A DNA stretch of 64,000 nucleotides from Cupriavidus malaysiensis (lineage in GTDB: Bacteria; Pseudomonadota; Gammaproteobacteria; Burkholderiales; Burkholderiaceae), in assembly GCF_001854325.1 (NCBI RefSeq), contig NZ_CP017755.1, forward strand, positions 1,240,001 to 1,304,000, written 5' to 3'. Shown here piece after piece: positions 33,170-42,161 of the stretch; position 1 is the first letter of the stretch; the number at the start of each line of letters is the position of its first letter. Below the pieces are notes generated by a model. That model saw only the letters and a program-made list of their open reading frames with translations. It did no database searches and was not told where the DNA came from. A program made the position numbers and the translations under genes.

Positions 33170-34174
33170 TCAGTGGTAGCCCGCGTCGCCCGCGCGCACC
33201 TTGCCGCGGAACACCCAGTAGCCCAGCGCGGTGTAGGCGAGGATCACGGGGAGGATGAGCAGCGCGCCGACCAGGGCGAAGGCCTGGCTGCTGGCCGGTG
33301 CCGCCGCCTGCCACAGCGTGACCGAGGGCGGGATCATGTGCGGCCAGATACTGATCAGGAAGCCGGCGTAGCCGAGCGCGGTGATCGCCAGCGCGAGGAA
33401 ATAGGGCGCGCGCTCGCGGCGCTGCGCCACCGCGGCGCAGATGCGCCAGGCGCACAGCGCCACCGCCGCCGGCACCGGCAGGAACCAGAACAGGTTGGGC
33501 AGGCGGAACCAGCGCTGCGCGATGGCCGGGTCGACCAGCGGCGTCCACAGGCTGACCACCGCGATCATCGCCAGCAGCAGGCCGGTCAGCGGCCGCATCA
33601 GCGCGAACATGCGGCGCTGCAGTTCGCCTTCGGTCTTGATCAGCAGCCAGCCGCAGCCCAGCGTGGCATAGGTCGCCAGCAGGCCGAGGCCGGTGAACAG
33701 GCTGAAGGGGCTCAGCCAGTCGAAGCCGCCGCCGGCGAACTCGCGCCCGGACACCGGGATGCCCTGGATATAGCCGCCCAGCGCCACGCCCTGGAAGAAG
33801 GTCGCGGTGGCCGAGCCGGCGATGAAGGCCAGGTCCCACAGATGGCGCGTGCGCCTGGCCTTGGCGCGGATCTCGAAGGCCACGCCGCGGAAGATCAGGC
33901 CGACCAGCATCAGCGTCAGCGGCAGGTAGAGGGCGGACAGCACCGCGCCGTAGACCACCGGGAAGGCGGCGAACAGTCCCGCGCCGCCCAGCACCAGCCA
34001 GGTCTCGTTACCGTCCCAGACGGGGGCGACCGTGTTCATCATCACATCGCGGTCCTGCTCACCGGGGAAGAAGGGGAAGAGCAGGCCGATGCCGAGGTCG
34101 AAACCATCCAGCATCACGTAGAGGAACACGCCCAGGGCGATGATGGCGGCCCAGATCAGCGACAGGTCAAGCAT
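33170..34174 (-). CDS. cioB: Cytochrome bd-type quinol oxidase subunit II
   Basis: A 334-residue CydB-family membrane protein with about eight helices. Family runs are MLDLSLIWAAIIALGVFLY, LDGFDLGIGLLFPF, DRDVMMNTVAPVWDGNETWL and FQGVALGGYIQG. It is the partner of the haem subunit in the quinol:oxygen oxidoreductase, in the inner membrane. The start at 34174 overlaps the cydA stop by 8 bp, so translation is coupled. It is followed by the DUF2474 gene. Confidence 0.92.
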   Translation of the reverse strand: MLDLSLIWAAIIALGVFLYVMLDGFDLGIGLLFPFFPGEQDRDVMMNTVAPVWDGNETWLVLGGAGLFAAFPVVYGAVLSALYLPLTLMLVGLIFRGVAFEIRAKARRTRHLWDLAFIAGSATATFFQGVALGGYIQGIPVSGREFAGGGFDWLSPFSLFTGLGLLATYATLGCGWLLIKTEGELQRRMFALMRPLTGLLLAMIAVVSLWTPLVDPAIAQRWFRLPNLFWFLPVPAAVALCAWRICAAVAQRRERAPYFLALAITALGYAGFLISIWPHMIPPSVTLWQAAAPASSQAFALVGALLILPVILAYTALGYWVFRGKVRAGDAGYH

Positions 34175-35609
34175 GGCCGGCCTCCTCGGCAGGGGTGGAA
34201 TCGATGCGGTCGTCCGCGCCCGCGAGCGGACGGCGGCCGGAATAGGTGGTGAGCGTGCCGAGCGTCTCGCGCATGCCGGGCGGCGAGTGCTCGCCGGCAT
34301 GGGGCCCCTTGCGCAGCAACTTCAGCAGGTAGTGGATGCCGGTGCCGAACACCAGCAGGTAGACCACGACGAAGATCAGCAGCGAGACGCCGACCTGCTG
34401 CCGGCTGACCGGCGAGGCGGCTTCGGCGGTGCGCAGCAGGCCGTACACCACCCAGGGCTGGCGGCCCGCCTCGGTGGTGATCCAGCCGGCCAGCAGCGCG
34501 ACGAAGCCGGCGGGACTCATGGCCACGCAGAAGCGGTGGAACCAGCCGGCCTCGTACAGCCGCCGGCGCCGCTGCAGCAGCAATGCCAGCGCGGCCAGCA
34601 GGATCATCAGCAGGCCCAGGCCCACCATCACGCGGAAGGACCAGAACACGACCCGCGCATCGGGGCGGTCCTGCGGCGGAAAGTCCTTCAGGCCGCGGAT
34701 CTCGCCGTCCCAGCTATGGGTCAGGATCAGGCTGCCGAGGTGAGGCACCGAGAGCGTGTAGCGGGTCGTCTCGGCCGCCATGTCCGGGATGCCGAACAGC
34801 TTGAGCGCGGTGCCGCCGGCCTCCGTTTCCCACAGGCCCTCGATGGCGGCGATCTTGGCCGGCTGGTAGCGCAGGGTATTGAGGCCGTGCGCGTCGCCCA
34901 CCAGCGCCTGCAGCGGGGCGAGCACCGCCAGCATGCCGAGCGCCATGGCGAAGCTGGTCCGGATGGCCGGGTCGCGGCGCCGCCGCAGCAGGTGCCAGGC
35001 GGCCGTGCCCGCCACCAGCAGCGCGGTGCAGAGGAAGGCCGCCAGCGCCATGTGCGCCAGGCGGTAAGGGAAGGACGGGTTGAAGACGATGGCGAACCAG
35101 TCGGTCGGCACCACGCGGCCGTCGACGATGGCATAGCCGGTGGGCGTCTGCATCCAGCTGTTGGAGGACAGGATCCAGAACATCGAGATCAGCGTGCCGA
35201 CCGCGACCATCACGGTGGCGCCGAAGTGGGCGCGCCGGCCCACCTTGTCCCAGCCGAACAGCATGATGCCGAGGAAGCCCGCCTCCAGGAAGAAGGCGGT
35301 CAGCACCTCGTAGGCGAGCAGGGGGCCGGTCACGCTGCCGGCGAAATTCGAGAAGGCGCTCCAGTTGGTGCCGAACTGGTAGCTCATCACCACGCCGGAC
35401 ACCACGCCCATGCCGAAGGCGACGGCGAAGACGCGCGACCAGAAGCGGCACAGGTCGAGGTAGACCTGGCGGCCGGTCTTCAGCCACAGCCCTTCGAGCA
35501 CGGCGATGAAGCTGGCCAGGCCGATGCTGAGGGCGGGAAAGATGATGTGGAAGGATACGGTGAAGGCGAACTGGATGCGGGCCAGCGCGACGGCGGAGAG
35601 GGCTTCCAT
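34167..35609 (-). CDS. cioA: Cytochrome bd-type quinol oxidase subunit I, cyanide-insensitive (CioA) type
   Basis: A 480-residue CydA-family protein with nine predicted helices. The haem-ligand histidine lies in FTVSFHIIFPALSIG; other hallmarks are AVAFGMGVVSGVVMSYQFGTNW, FLEAGFLGIMLFGWDKVG, LSSNSWMQTPTGYAI and GWITTEAGRQPWVVYGLLRT. The Q-loop after helix 6 is short, as in CIO-type oxidases, unlike the long loop of Escherichia coli CydA. It oxidises quinol and reduces oxygen without proton pumping, useful at low oxygen or in the presence of cyanide or sulphide. First gene of the operon; its promoter lies in 35610-36088. Confidence 0.92.
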   Translation of the reverse strand: MEALSAVALARIQFAFTVSFHIIFPALSIGLASFIAVLEGLWLKTGRQVYLDLCRFWSRVFAVAFGMGVVSGVVMSYQFGTNWSAFSNFAGSVTGPLLAYEVLTAFFLEAGFLGIMLFGWDKVGRRAHFGATVMVAVGTLISMFWILSSNSWMQTPTGYAIVDGRVVPTDWFAIVFNPSFPYRLAHMALAAFLCTALLVAGTAAWHLLRRRRDPAIRTSFAMALGMLAVLAPLQALVGDAHGLNTLRYQPAKIAAIEGLWETEAGGTALKLFGIPDMAAETTRYTLSVPHLGSLILTHSWDGEIRGLKDFPPQDRPDARVVFWSFRVMVGLGLLMILLAALALLLQRRRRLYEAGWFHRFCVAMSPAGFVALLAGWITTEAGRQPWVVYGLLRTAEAASPVSRQQVGVSLLIFVVVYLLVFGTGIHYLLKLLRKGPHAGEHSPPGMRETLGTLTTYSGRRPLAGADDRIDSTPAEEAGHA

Positions 35610-36088
35610 CTAGCGCTCCCGCCGGGCGCCGGCCAGGCTGGCGGCGCAGGGTGGACGGGTGGCGACGGCGGCGCGCGCGGGCGCTTCGGCAGCGGACGGA
35701 TACATGGCAAGACACATGGCAAGACACGGGCTGGTGACGATGCAGTCAGTGTGCGCTGCAACACAAATGCATAACAGCATCAGAAATGGACAGTTTTTGC
35801 GTATCAGTTTGGCGGGGTGGGAAATCCCGGTCCACGCTGGCGGCAAGGGTCCTGCCCGAACGGGGTGGAGTGCGCCACAGTGCGCACGCAGGCAGGACGG
35901 GCCACCCCCGGCCTGCCATCGGCTGCACGCCGGCGTGCCCTTTGCAGCCGTAGCGCGGCGACTGCGTGTGCAGCGACATCCCCGCCTTGACCCTGCAATA
36001 TGCGGTCCTATACTCGCGATGGACGGATTGCGACAGATGCGTCGCCCGCGCCGCCCGCGCCGGACAGGTGACGGGACAGGAGACAGCC
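35610..36088. other. 479-bp divergent promoter region
   Basis: No gene is supported between cioA (-) and the DUF3311 gene (+). An AT-richer block at about 35755-35815 (AACACAAATGCATAACAGC) could carry the cioA promoter. I looked for an FNR/ANR box (TTGAT-N4-ATCAA) and did not find one. A 12-bp unit ACATGGCAAGAC is present twice in tandem at 35702-35725. Confidence 0.5.
35702..35725 (+). repeat. Two tandem 12-bp units upstream of cioA
   Basis: ACATGGCAAGAC at 35702-35713 is repeated exactly at 35714-35725, about 93 bp upstream of the cioA start codon. Such a direct repeat may be a regulator site, but its owner is unknown. Confidence 0.6.
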
Positions 36089-36319
36089 ATGACGGATCGC
36101 GACGCCCCGCGACGGGGCAACAGGCACTGGTTGTGGCTGCTGGTGCTGCCCTGGATCGCCATGCTGTGGGTGCCTTCCTACAACGCCGCCGAGCCGGCGT
36201 TGTTCGGTTTCCCCTTCTTCTACTGGTACCAGCTGCTCTGGGTGCTGCTCAGCGCGGTGATCACCGCGCTGGTCTACTTCAAGACCCGGGGCGTGCATGG
36301 CGCAGGAGGGCCGCAATGA
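36089..36319 (+). CDS. DUF3311-family small membrane protein
   Basis: A 76-residue protein with two membrane helices (about residues 14-30, HWLWLLVLPWIAMLWVP, and 45-65, YWYQLLWVLLSAVITALVYF). DUF3311 proteins are almost always encoded directly upstream of a sodium:solute symporter and are thought to be its accessory subunit. GACAGGAGACAG precedes the ATG. Its stop codon overlaps the symporter start in an ATGA, so the two are translationally coupled. Confidence 0.85.
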   Translation: MTDRDAPRRGNRHWLWLLVLPWIAMLWVPSYNAAEPALFGFPFFYWYQLLWVLLSAVITALVYFKTRGVHGAGGPQ

Positions 36320-37866
36320 ACCCCGTCGCCACCACGGTCTTCGTCTTCTTCTTCGCCCTGGTGACCGTGCTGGGCTTCGTTGCCGCGCACTGGCGCAAGG
36401 GCGATCTCAACCATCTCGACGAATGGGGCCTGGGAGGGCGGCGCTTCGGCACCATCGTGACCTGGTTCCTGCTCGGCGGCGACCTGTACACGGCCTACAC
36501 CTTCGTCGCCGTGCCGGCGCTGGTGTTCGGCGCGGGGGCGACCGGCTTCTTCGCGCTGCCTTACACCATCCTGATCTATCCCTTCGCCTTCGTGGTGTTC
36601 CCCAAGCTGTGGAGCGTGGCCAAGCGGCACGGCTACGTGACCGCGTCCGACTTCGTGCGCGCGCGCTACGACAGCCGCGCGCTGGCGCTGGCGGTGGCCG
36701 TGACCGGCATCGTGGCCACGCTGCCCTACATCGCGCTGCAACTGGTCGGCCTCGAAGTGGTGATCGGCGGGCTCGGCTTCAACACCACCGGACTGGTGGG
36801 CGATCTGCCGCTGGTCATCGCCTTCGCCATCCTGGCCGCCTACACCTATACCTCCGGCCTGCGCGCGCCCGCCATGATCGCCGTGGTCAAGGACCTGCTG
36901 ATCTACATCACCATCGCCGTGGCCATCGTGGTGATCCCGCTGCAGCTCGGCGGCTTCGGCCATATCTTCGGCACGGTGCCGCCGGCCAAGCTGCTGCTCA
37001 AGGCTCCCGACGCCACCAGCCTGAACGGCTACAGCGCCTATGCCACGCTGGCGCTGGGCTCGGCGCTGGCGCTGTTCCTCTACCCGCATTCGGTCACCGC
37101 CATCCTTTCCTCGTCGTCGGGCAACACCATCCGGCGCAATATGGCGCTGCTGCCGGCCTATTCGCTGGTGCTCGGCCTGCTGGCCCTGCTCGGCTACATG
37201 GCGCTGGCGGCGGGTGTCAAGGACATGCCGGAGTTCGCGCCGTACTTCAAGGCCTACGGCGCCAATTTCGCCGTGCCGGCGCTGTTCCTGCATTTCTTCC
37301 CCCCCTGGTTCGTCGGGCTCGCCTTCGCCGCCATCGGCATCGGCGCGCTGGTGCCGGCGGCGATCATGTCGATCGCGGCGGCCAACCTGTACACGCGCAA
37401 CATCCACAAGGAGTTCATCAACCCGGGCATGACGCACAGCGAGGAGACCGCAGTGGCCAAGCTGGTGTCGCTGGTGGTCAAGCTGGGCGCCGTCGCCTTC
37501 GTGCTGGGCCTGCCGCTGACCTACGCCATCCAGCTGCAGCTGCTGGGCGGCATCTGGATCATCCAGACGCTGCCGGCGGTGGTGCTGGGACTCTACACGC
37601 GGCTGCTCGATCCGCGCGGGCTGCTGCTCGGCTGGGTTGCCGGCATCGCCGCCGGCACCTGGATGGCGGCCTCCCTCAAGCTGGCCAGCTCGATCTTCCC
37701 GATCCATCTCGGCGGCCTGGCGGTGCCGGGCTACGCGGCGGTGTGGGCGCTGCTGGTCAACCTGGCCGTGTCGATCGTGGTCAGCGCCGTGCTGCGCATG
37801 CTCGGCATGGCCGACGCCGCCGACCAGACCCGGCCCTCGGACTACCTGGACGTGGTGGAAGGCTAG
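36316..37866 (+). CDS. Sodium:solute symporter, monocarboxylate (MctP-like) type
   Basis: A 516-residue SSS-family transporter with about 13 membrane helices. Family runs are LGGRRFGTIVTWFLLGGDLYTAYTF-type N-terminal sodium-site helices, FVVFPKLWSVAKRHGYVTASDF, RAPAMIAVVKDLLIYI and AIGIGALVPAAIMSIAAANLYTRN. The best-known relative with a DUF3311 partner is MctP of Rhizobium, which takes up lactate, pyruvate, alanine and other monocarboxylates; that substrate range is an inference here. The ATG overlaps the DUF3311 stop. Confidence 0.87.
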   Translation: MNPVATTVFVFFFALVTVLGFVAAHWRKGDLNHLDEWGLGGRRFGTIVTWFLLGGDLYTAYTFVAVPALVFGAGATGFFALPYTILIYPFAFVVFPKLWSVAKRHGYVTASDFVRARYDSRALALAVAVTGIVATLPYIALQLVGLEVVIGGLGFNTTGLVGDLPLVIAFAILAAYTYTSGLRAPAMIAVVKDLLIYITIAVAIVVIPLQLGGFGHIFGTVPPAKLLLKAPDATSLNGYSAYATLALGSALALFLYPHSVTAILSSSSGNTIRRNMALLPAYSLVLGLLALLGYMALAAGVKDMPEFAPYFKAYGANFAVPALFLHFFPPWFVGLAFAAIGIGALVPAAIMSIAAANLYTRNIHKEFINPGMTHSEETAVAKLVSLVVKLGAVAFVLGLPLTYAIQLQLLGGIWIIQTLPAVVLGLYTRLLDPRGLLLGWVAGIAAGTWMAASLKLASSIFPIHLGGLAVPGYAAVWALLVNLAVSIVVSAVLRMLGMADAADQTRPSDYLDVVEG

Positions 37867-38396
37867 CTAGACCAATTGCGTCAGAGAATGCGCACCCGAG
37901 CGGCGGAGCCTTTCGCATGACGCCTGACAACTCGTGCTCTGCATCACAAGTCGTGCAATGCGTCGTCACGACTGCCCGCAAGGCTCCAGTCTTGCTGCGC
38001 TTCGCTCCTGGCCTCGCACGACTTCCCGGCAGACTGAGTGATTCCACGAATTGAAGAATCAGGACACCAGGTGGTCCGCTGCGTCGCCAAGGCGTCGCCC
38101 CGGGCCGCCGGGAAGCCGCGCGCCCGCTTCTTTCCCGGCTGGCTTACCTTCTGAACGGATTCCAGGCTCGGGACAGCAGGCGGTTGCCGTGACGCTTCGC
38201 GCCGGCGGCGCACCAGGCGGGTGGCTTTGCCGAAGCACGGCAAGGGCAGGTACTATCTCGTCTCAGAAGCGGTGGCAGTTGCGCCGCACAACTGGGTCAA
38301 GAATTCTCTCCCGCCCGCGCAAGCGTGCGCGAGACCGGATGCCGGGACGGGAAGGTGTGTCCGGCGGCGCCGCGAGGTGGCGGTCAGGAGTATCCA
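37867..38396. other. 530-bp gene-free region with inverted repeat
   Basis: No protein gene is supported; open frames here lack family features. It contains AAGTCGTGC (37948-37956) facing GCACGACTT (38016-38024) with a further GTCGTCACGAC between them, so a folded transcript from the symporter gene is possible. The last 20 bp hold the ribosome site of the EAL gene. The region may include remains of a lost gene, but I cannot name one. Confidence 0.4.
37948..38024. repeat. 9-bp inverted repeat downstream of symporter
   Basis: AAGTCGTGC and GCACGACTT are perfect complements 59 bp apart. A long-loop stem of this kind without a T-run is a weak terminator candidate or a remnant of a mobile or REP-like element. 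Confidence 0.4.
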
Positions 38397-40034
38397 TTGG
38401 GTAGTCGATTCCTGCGTGCCAGGACCTTGCTCCTGCACGCCTTGCTCGTGCTGCTGGCGGCCTTGCTGCCGGTTGCCATCGCGCTGCTGCTGATCCGGGC
38501 GGAGGCGGACCAGCTCGCGCACGAGAGCAGTGACGAGGCCGCGCAGGTGGTGATCCGGCAAGCGGACGCCATCCTGGCGCAGGCCATGGCCGTGTCGGAC
38601 CACCTGCTGCCGCTGGCGGGGCGGCCGTGCGCCGAGACCGCGCCCAGGCTGCGCGAGACCAGCGGCCTGCTGCCGCACCTGCACGCCGTCCTGATCGCCC
38701 CCGCGCATCCCTACTATTGCTCCGGCCAGGGCGCCATGCCGCGCGCACCGCTGGATGCGCTGCTGCACGACGCGCTGCCGGCGGAGAGCGATGGCCATGC
38801 CTTGCTGGTGGTGCAGGATTCGCCCATCGTGCCGGGGCAGCCTGCCCTGCTGGTCGTGCGCAGCCAGGCCGACGGGCGCCGCGTGCTGGTCGCGCTCGAC
38901 GGCCGCTACCTGCTCAACTTCCTCGGCGCCGCGGCGCCGGCCGAACGCTACCGCTTGGCGGTCACGGCGCGCGGGCATGACGGCGCGCTGCGGCGCGGCA
39001 CCGGCGGCGCAGAGGCGGCAGGCACGAGGGGGCGCCTTGCCTATGTGGCAACGATCGATTCCCAGCGCTTTCCCTATGCGGTCCAGGTCGGCGTGCGCGC
39101 GTCCTTGCTGGCCGAGCGCAGCGCGCGGCTGCTGCACAGCTACGCGCCGGTGATCGTCCTGTGCTCGTTGGGCCTGGGCCTGCTGATGCGCCGCGTGCTC
39201 AAGCGGCAGCTGTCGATGGCCGCCGAGATCCGCCGCGGCATCGCGCGCGGCGAGTTCCACGTGCAGTACCAGCCAGTGGTGGCGCTGGACTCGGGCCGCT
39301 GCGTCGGCGTGGAGGCGCTGATGCGCTGGAACCGGGCCGGCATGAGCGCGGTCCGGCCCGATATCTTCTTCTCCGTTGCCGAGACCAACCATCTGGCCGT
39401 GCCGCTGACGCGCCACCTGTTCGAGCTGGTCGCGCGCGACCTGCACGGGCGCTGGCTGCCGCTGGATTTCCACGTCGGTGTCAACATCACGTCGGAACAC
39501 CTGGAGAGCCCCGAGATCCTGGACGACGTCGCGCGCCTGTCGCAGGCACTGGCGCTGCAGGCGCCCCGGCTGACCCTGGAGGTGACGGAACGCCAGGTGC
39601 TGCCCGGTACGCCGGCCGTGCTGGAGCATATGCGACGGCTGCGCGCCGCCGGGGTGCGGCTGGCGATCGACGATTTCGGCACCGGCCACAGCGCGCTGGC
39701 CTACCTGGAGCGTTTTCCGGTCGACTACCTGAAGATCGACCGCCTGTTCGTCTCGGCCATCGGCACCGGCGCCGTCAATGCGCCGGTGCTCGATCTGATC
39801 ATCGCGCTGGCCGCGCGCCTGGGCGTGGCCCTGGTGGCGGAAGGCATCGAGGATGCGTCGCAGGCCGCCTACCTGCGCGCCGAAGGGGTCGGCTTCGGAC
39901 AGGGCTTCCTGTTCGCGCCGCCGATGCCGGCCGACGCCCTGGTCGCGTGGCTGGAATCGCAGGCCGCGGCCAGCGGTGGCGCGGCGCCGCCGGGACACGC
40001 GACCGGGCCGGCGGTGGTCCCGCCGCTGGCCTGA
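38397..40034 (+). CDS. CSS-motif/EAL-domain cyclic-di-GMP phosphodiesterase
   Basis: A 545-residue membrane enzyme: helix at about residues 8-33 (LLLHALLVLLAALLPVAIALLLI), a periplasmic CSS-motif sensor domain (cysteines in GRPCAETAP and YYCSGQG) to about residue 235, a second helix (YAPVIVLCSLGLGLLM), then an EAL domain. All catalytic residues are visible: EAL in VGVEALMRW, VNIT, LEVTER, DDFGTGHSAL, YLKIDRLF, EGIED and GFGQGFLF, so it should hydrolyse c-di-GMP to pGpG. CSS-EAL proteins respond to periplasmic redox through DsbA/DsbB. I start it at TTG 38397 because AGGAG lies six bases upstream; no ATG or GTG there fits. Confidence 0.85.
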   Translation: MGSRFLRARTLLLHALLVLLAALLPVAIALLLIRAEADQLAHESSDEAAQVVIRQADAILAQAMAVSDHLLPLAGRPCAETAPRLRETSGLLPHLHAVLIAPAHPYYCSGQGAMPRAPLDALLHDALPAESDGHALLVVQDSPIVPGQPALLVVRSQADGRRVLVALDGRYLLNFLGAAAPAERYRLAVTARGHDGALRRGTGGAEAAGTRGRLAYVATIDSQRFPYAVQVGVRASLLAERSARLLHSYAPVIVLCSLGLGLLMRRVLKRQLSMAAEIRRGIARGEFHVQYQPVVALDSGRCVGVEALMRWNRAGMSAVRPDIFFSVAETNHLAVPLTRHLFELVARDLHGRWLPLDFHVGVNITSEHLESPEILDDVARLSQALALQAPRLTLEVTERQVLPGTPAVLEHMRRLRAAGVRLAIDDFGTGHSALAYLERFPVDYLKIDRLFVSAIGTGAVNAPVLDLIIALAARLGVALVAEGIEDASQAAYLRAEGVGFGQGFLFAPPMPADALVAWLESQAAASGGAAPPGHATGPAVVPPLA

Positions 40035-40080
40035 AATAGCGGGGCGGCAGGGCGTCGCCCCGGTGCTCCGGCCGGCGGCG

Positions 40081-41013
40081 TCAGCCGGCCCCGGCGGGGG
40101 CGGCCGCCTCGCCGGCCGCCGCCAGGTGGCGGCGTACCGCCTCGGCCAGTTCGGCCGCCGCCGGCGACAGGCTGCGGTGGCGCAGCGTGACCAGGCCGAT
40201 CGAGCGTTCCGCCACCGGGCCGGTCAGCAACCGCTCGACGATGCCCGGCTGGCGCACCGTGCCGGCCGCGATCTCCGGCAGCGCGGCCACGCCGAAGCCG
40301 CACTCGACCATGGCGGCGATGGTGGCCAGGTGCTCGGCCTCGAACACCGGCTGGAAGCGGATGCGGTTCTGCAGGAAGGCCCATTCGGCGTACTGGCGCA
40401 CGCTGCTCGGATGGGTCATCGAGACATGCGGCGCGTTGGCCGTGTCGCTCCAGCGCAGCGGGCCGACGGCGCGCGCCAGCGGGTGCCCGGCCGGGATCAG
40501 CAGCACGAAGCGGTCCGACAGCAGCGGCTCGTAGTGCAGGTCGGCCTGCTGCGGATCGGCCGCCGTCAGGGCGAAATCCACCTCGCCGGCGCGCACCAGG
40601 TCGAAGGCCGGCCCCGACAGCGTGTCGAAGACCTTGAGCGCCACCTCCGGGCGCTCGCGCCGGAAAGCCATCAGCACGCGCGGCAGGATGCGCGCGGCCA
40701 GCGAAGGCAGCGCCGCCACCGCCACCTGCCCGCGCTCCGCGCTGGCGATGCCGCCGACCGCGTCGATGGCGTCGCGGAAGGCCGACTGCAGCAGCGCCGC
40801 CTGTTGCAGGAAGACCTTGCCGGCAGCGGTCAGCCGCACCGTGCGCGTGGTGCGGTCGAACAGGCGCACACCCAGCGTTTCCTCGATGCGCAGCACCTGG
40901 GTGGACAGCGCCGACTGCGACAGGTGGAGCTGGCCGGCGGCCTGGCGGAAGTTGAGCGTGCGGCCGAGCACCAGGACGGTCTCGATGTCGCGCATGGACA
41001 GGTTGATCTTCAT
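40081..41013 (-). CDS. LysR-family transcriptional regulator
   Basis: A 310-residue LysR regulator: winged helix at about residues 4-64 (NFRQAAGQLHLSQSALSTQVLRIEE is its recognition part, split over two helices) and a periplasmic-binding-protein-like effector domain with VAVAALPSLAARILPRVL and GFGVAALPEIAA. It is divergent from the hydroxyacyl-CoA dehydrogenase and beta-keto acid cleavage enzyme genes, its likely targets, through the inverted repeat at 41072-41095. The effector is unknown. It converges with the EAL gene. Confidence 0.87.
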   Translation of the reverse strand: MKINLSMRDIETVLVLGRTLNFRQAAGQLHLSQSALSTQVLRIEETLGVRLFDRTTRTVRLTAAGKVFLQQAALLQSAFRDAIDAVGGIASAERGQVAVAALPSLAARILPRVLMAFRRERPEVALKVFDTLSGPAFDLVRAGEVDFALTAADPQQADLHYEPLLSDRFVLLIPAGHPLARAVGPLRWSDTANAPHVSMTHPSSVRQYAEWAFLQNRIRFQPVFEAEHLATIAAMVECGFGVAALPEIAAGTVRQPGIVERLLTGPVAERSIGLVTLRHRSLSPAAAELAEAVRRHLAAAGEAAAPAGAG

Positions 41014-41071
41014 GGCGGGGGGCTCACAGGGCCCAGGGTGCGGGCGATTGATCTGGTTTGTCGATCATTCT

Positions 41072-41095
41072 ATAGAGAAAATCGACTTCCTCTAT
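41072..41095. promoter_or_regulatory. Candidate LysR operator
   Basis: ATAGAG (41072-41077) and CTCTAT (41090-41095) form an inverted repeat with a 12-bp centre in an AT-rich block between the divergent LysR and dehydrogenase genes. The 8-bp palindrome TCTATAGA overlaps its left arm. Confidence 0.55.
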
Positions 41096-41189
41096 CAAAG
41101 CGCCTTCTCTACACTGCGCCGGTCATCGCGTCGCCGCCGCCGTCTCCGCCTTGCCGGCCGGCGCCGCGCCCCTTACCCGAGGAGACTTC

Positions 41190-42161
41190 ATGCAGAACCC
41201 GAATCCGGCCGCCGCCGTGCTGGCCCGCCCCGGCGCCGCGCACGCGGTGGTGGTGGGTGGCGGCACCATGGGCGCCGACGTGGCCGTGGTGCTGACGCGC
41301 GCCTTGTGCCGTACCACCGTGGTGGAACCCGACGCGGCGCGCGCCGCCGCGCTGCCGGCGCGCGTCGCCGCAAACCTGGCCGCGATCGGCCGCGAGGATG
41401 GTGCCGCGGCGCTGCAGGTGGCCGCGGACCTGGACCAGATCGACTGGAGCACGGTCGACCTCGTCATCGAGTGCATTCCCGAGCGGCTCGACCTCAAGCA
41501 GGCCCTCTTTGCCGAACTGGTGCGCCGCGCGCGGCCCGATGCGGTGCTGGCCAGCAACAGTTCCAGCTTTCCCATCAGCGCCATCGGCGCCGGCCTCGAC
41601 ACGCGCGCGCGCATGCTCGGCCTGCATTTCTTCATGCCGGCGCACCTGGTGCCGCTGGTCGAGGTGGTGATGGGCGAAGGCAGCAGCGAGGACGGCGCCG
41701 ACGCGCTGATCGCCTTCATGCGGCGCTGCGGCATGGTGCCGGTCAAGGTGCGCCAGGACCTGCCCGGCTTCCTCGCCAACCGGCTGCAGCATGCGTTGTC
41801 GCGCGAGGCCTTCAGCCTGATCGACCGCGGCATCGCTTCGCCCGGGGACGTGGACGCGGCGGTGCGCTTCGGCTTCGGCTTCCGCTTCCTGGCGGCCGGC
41901 CCGGTGCTGCAGCGCGACCACGCCGGCATCGACGTGCACGCTGCCGCCGGCGCCACCATGTACCCGAGCTTCTGCAACGACGCCGAGCCCGCGCGCTGCC
42001 TGGCCGAGCGGGCCGCCGACGGCCGCCACGGCATGAAGCGCGGCGAGGGCTTCTATGCCTGGACGCCCGAAACCATCGCCGCCGAGCGTGCCCGCTACGA
42101 CCGCCTGCTGCGCGCCGGCCTCGACCTGATCGCCACCGAACTGCCCGCCATCGAACCATGA
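41190..42161 (+). CDS. 3-hydroxyacyl-CoA dehydrogenase-family enzyme
   Basis: A 323-residue NAD-dependent dehydrogenase. The nucleotide fold begins VVVGGGTMGADVAVVL (about 22-37), followed by IECIPERLDLKQALFAEL, SNSSSFPISAI, GLHFFMPAHLVPLVEVV (catalytic His) and a C-terminal helical domain with LPGFLANRLQHAL. It would oxidise a beta-hydroxy acid or its CoA ester to the beta-keto compound. GAGGAGACTTC precedes the ATG. The next gene, overlapping by 4 bp, encodes a beta-keto acid cleavage enzyme, so the pair probably acts in sequence. Carnitine dehydrogenase is a related family member, but nothing here proves carnitine as substrate. Confidence 0.83.
   Translation: MQNPNPAAAVLARPGAAHAVVVGGGTMGADVAVVLTRALCRTTVVEPDAARAAALPARVAANLAAIGREDGAAALQVAADLDQIDWSTVDLVIECIPERLDLKQALFAELVRRARPDAVLASNSSSFPISAIGAGLDTRARMLGLHFFMPAHLVPLVEVVMGEGSSEDGADALIAFMRRCGMVPVKVRQDLPGFLANRLQHALSREAFSLIDRGIASPGDVDAAVRFGFGFRFLAAGPVLQRDHAGIDVHAAAGATMYPSFCNDAEPARCLAERAADGRHGMKRGEGFYAWTPETIAAERARYDRLLRAGLDLIATELPAIEP

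Noticed and set aside
35610..36088. FNR/ANR box upstream of cioA
   Set aside because: No TTGAT-N4-ATCAA or close variant was found by eye; only isolated half sites such as GTATCAG.
37867..38396. Small protein genes between the symporter and the EAL gene
   Set aside because: Candidate frames of 88-117 codons lack ribosome sites, hydrophobic segments or any family feature.
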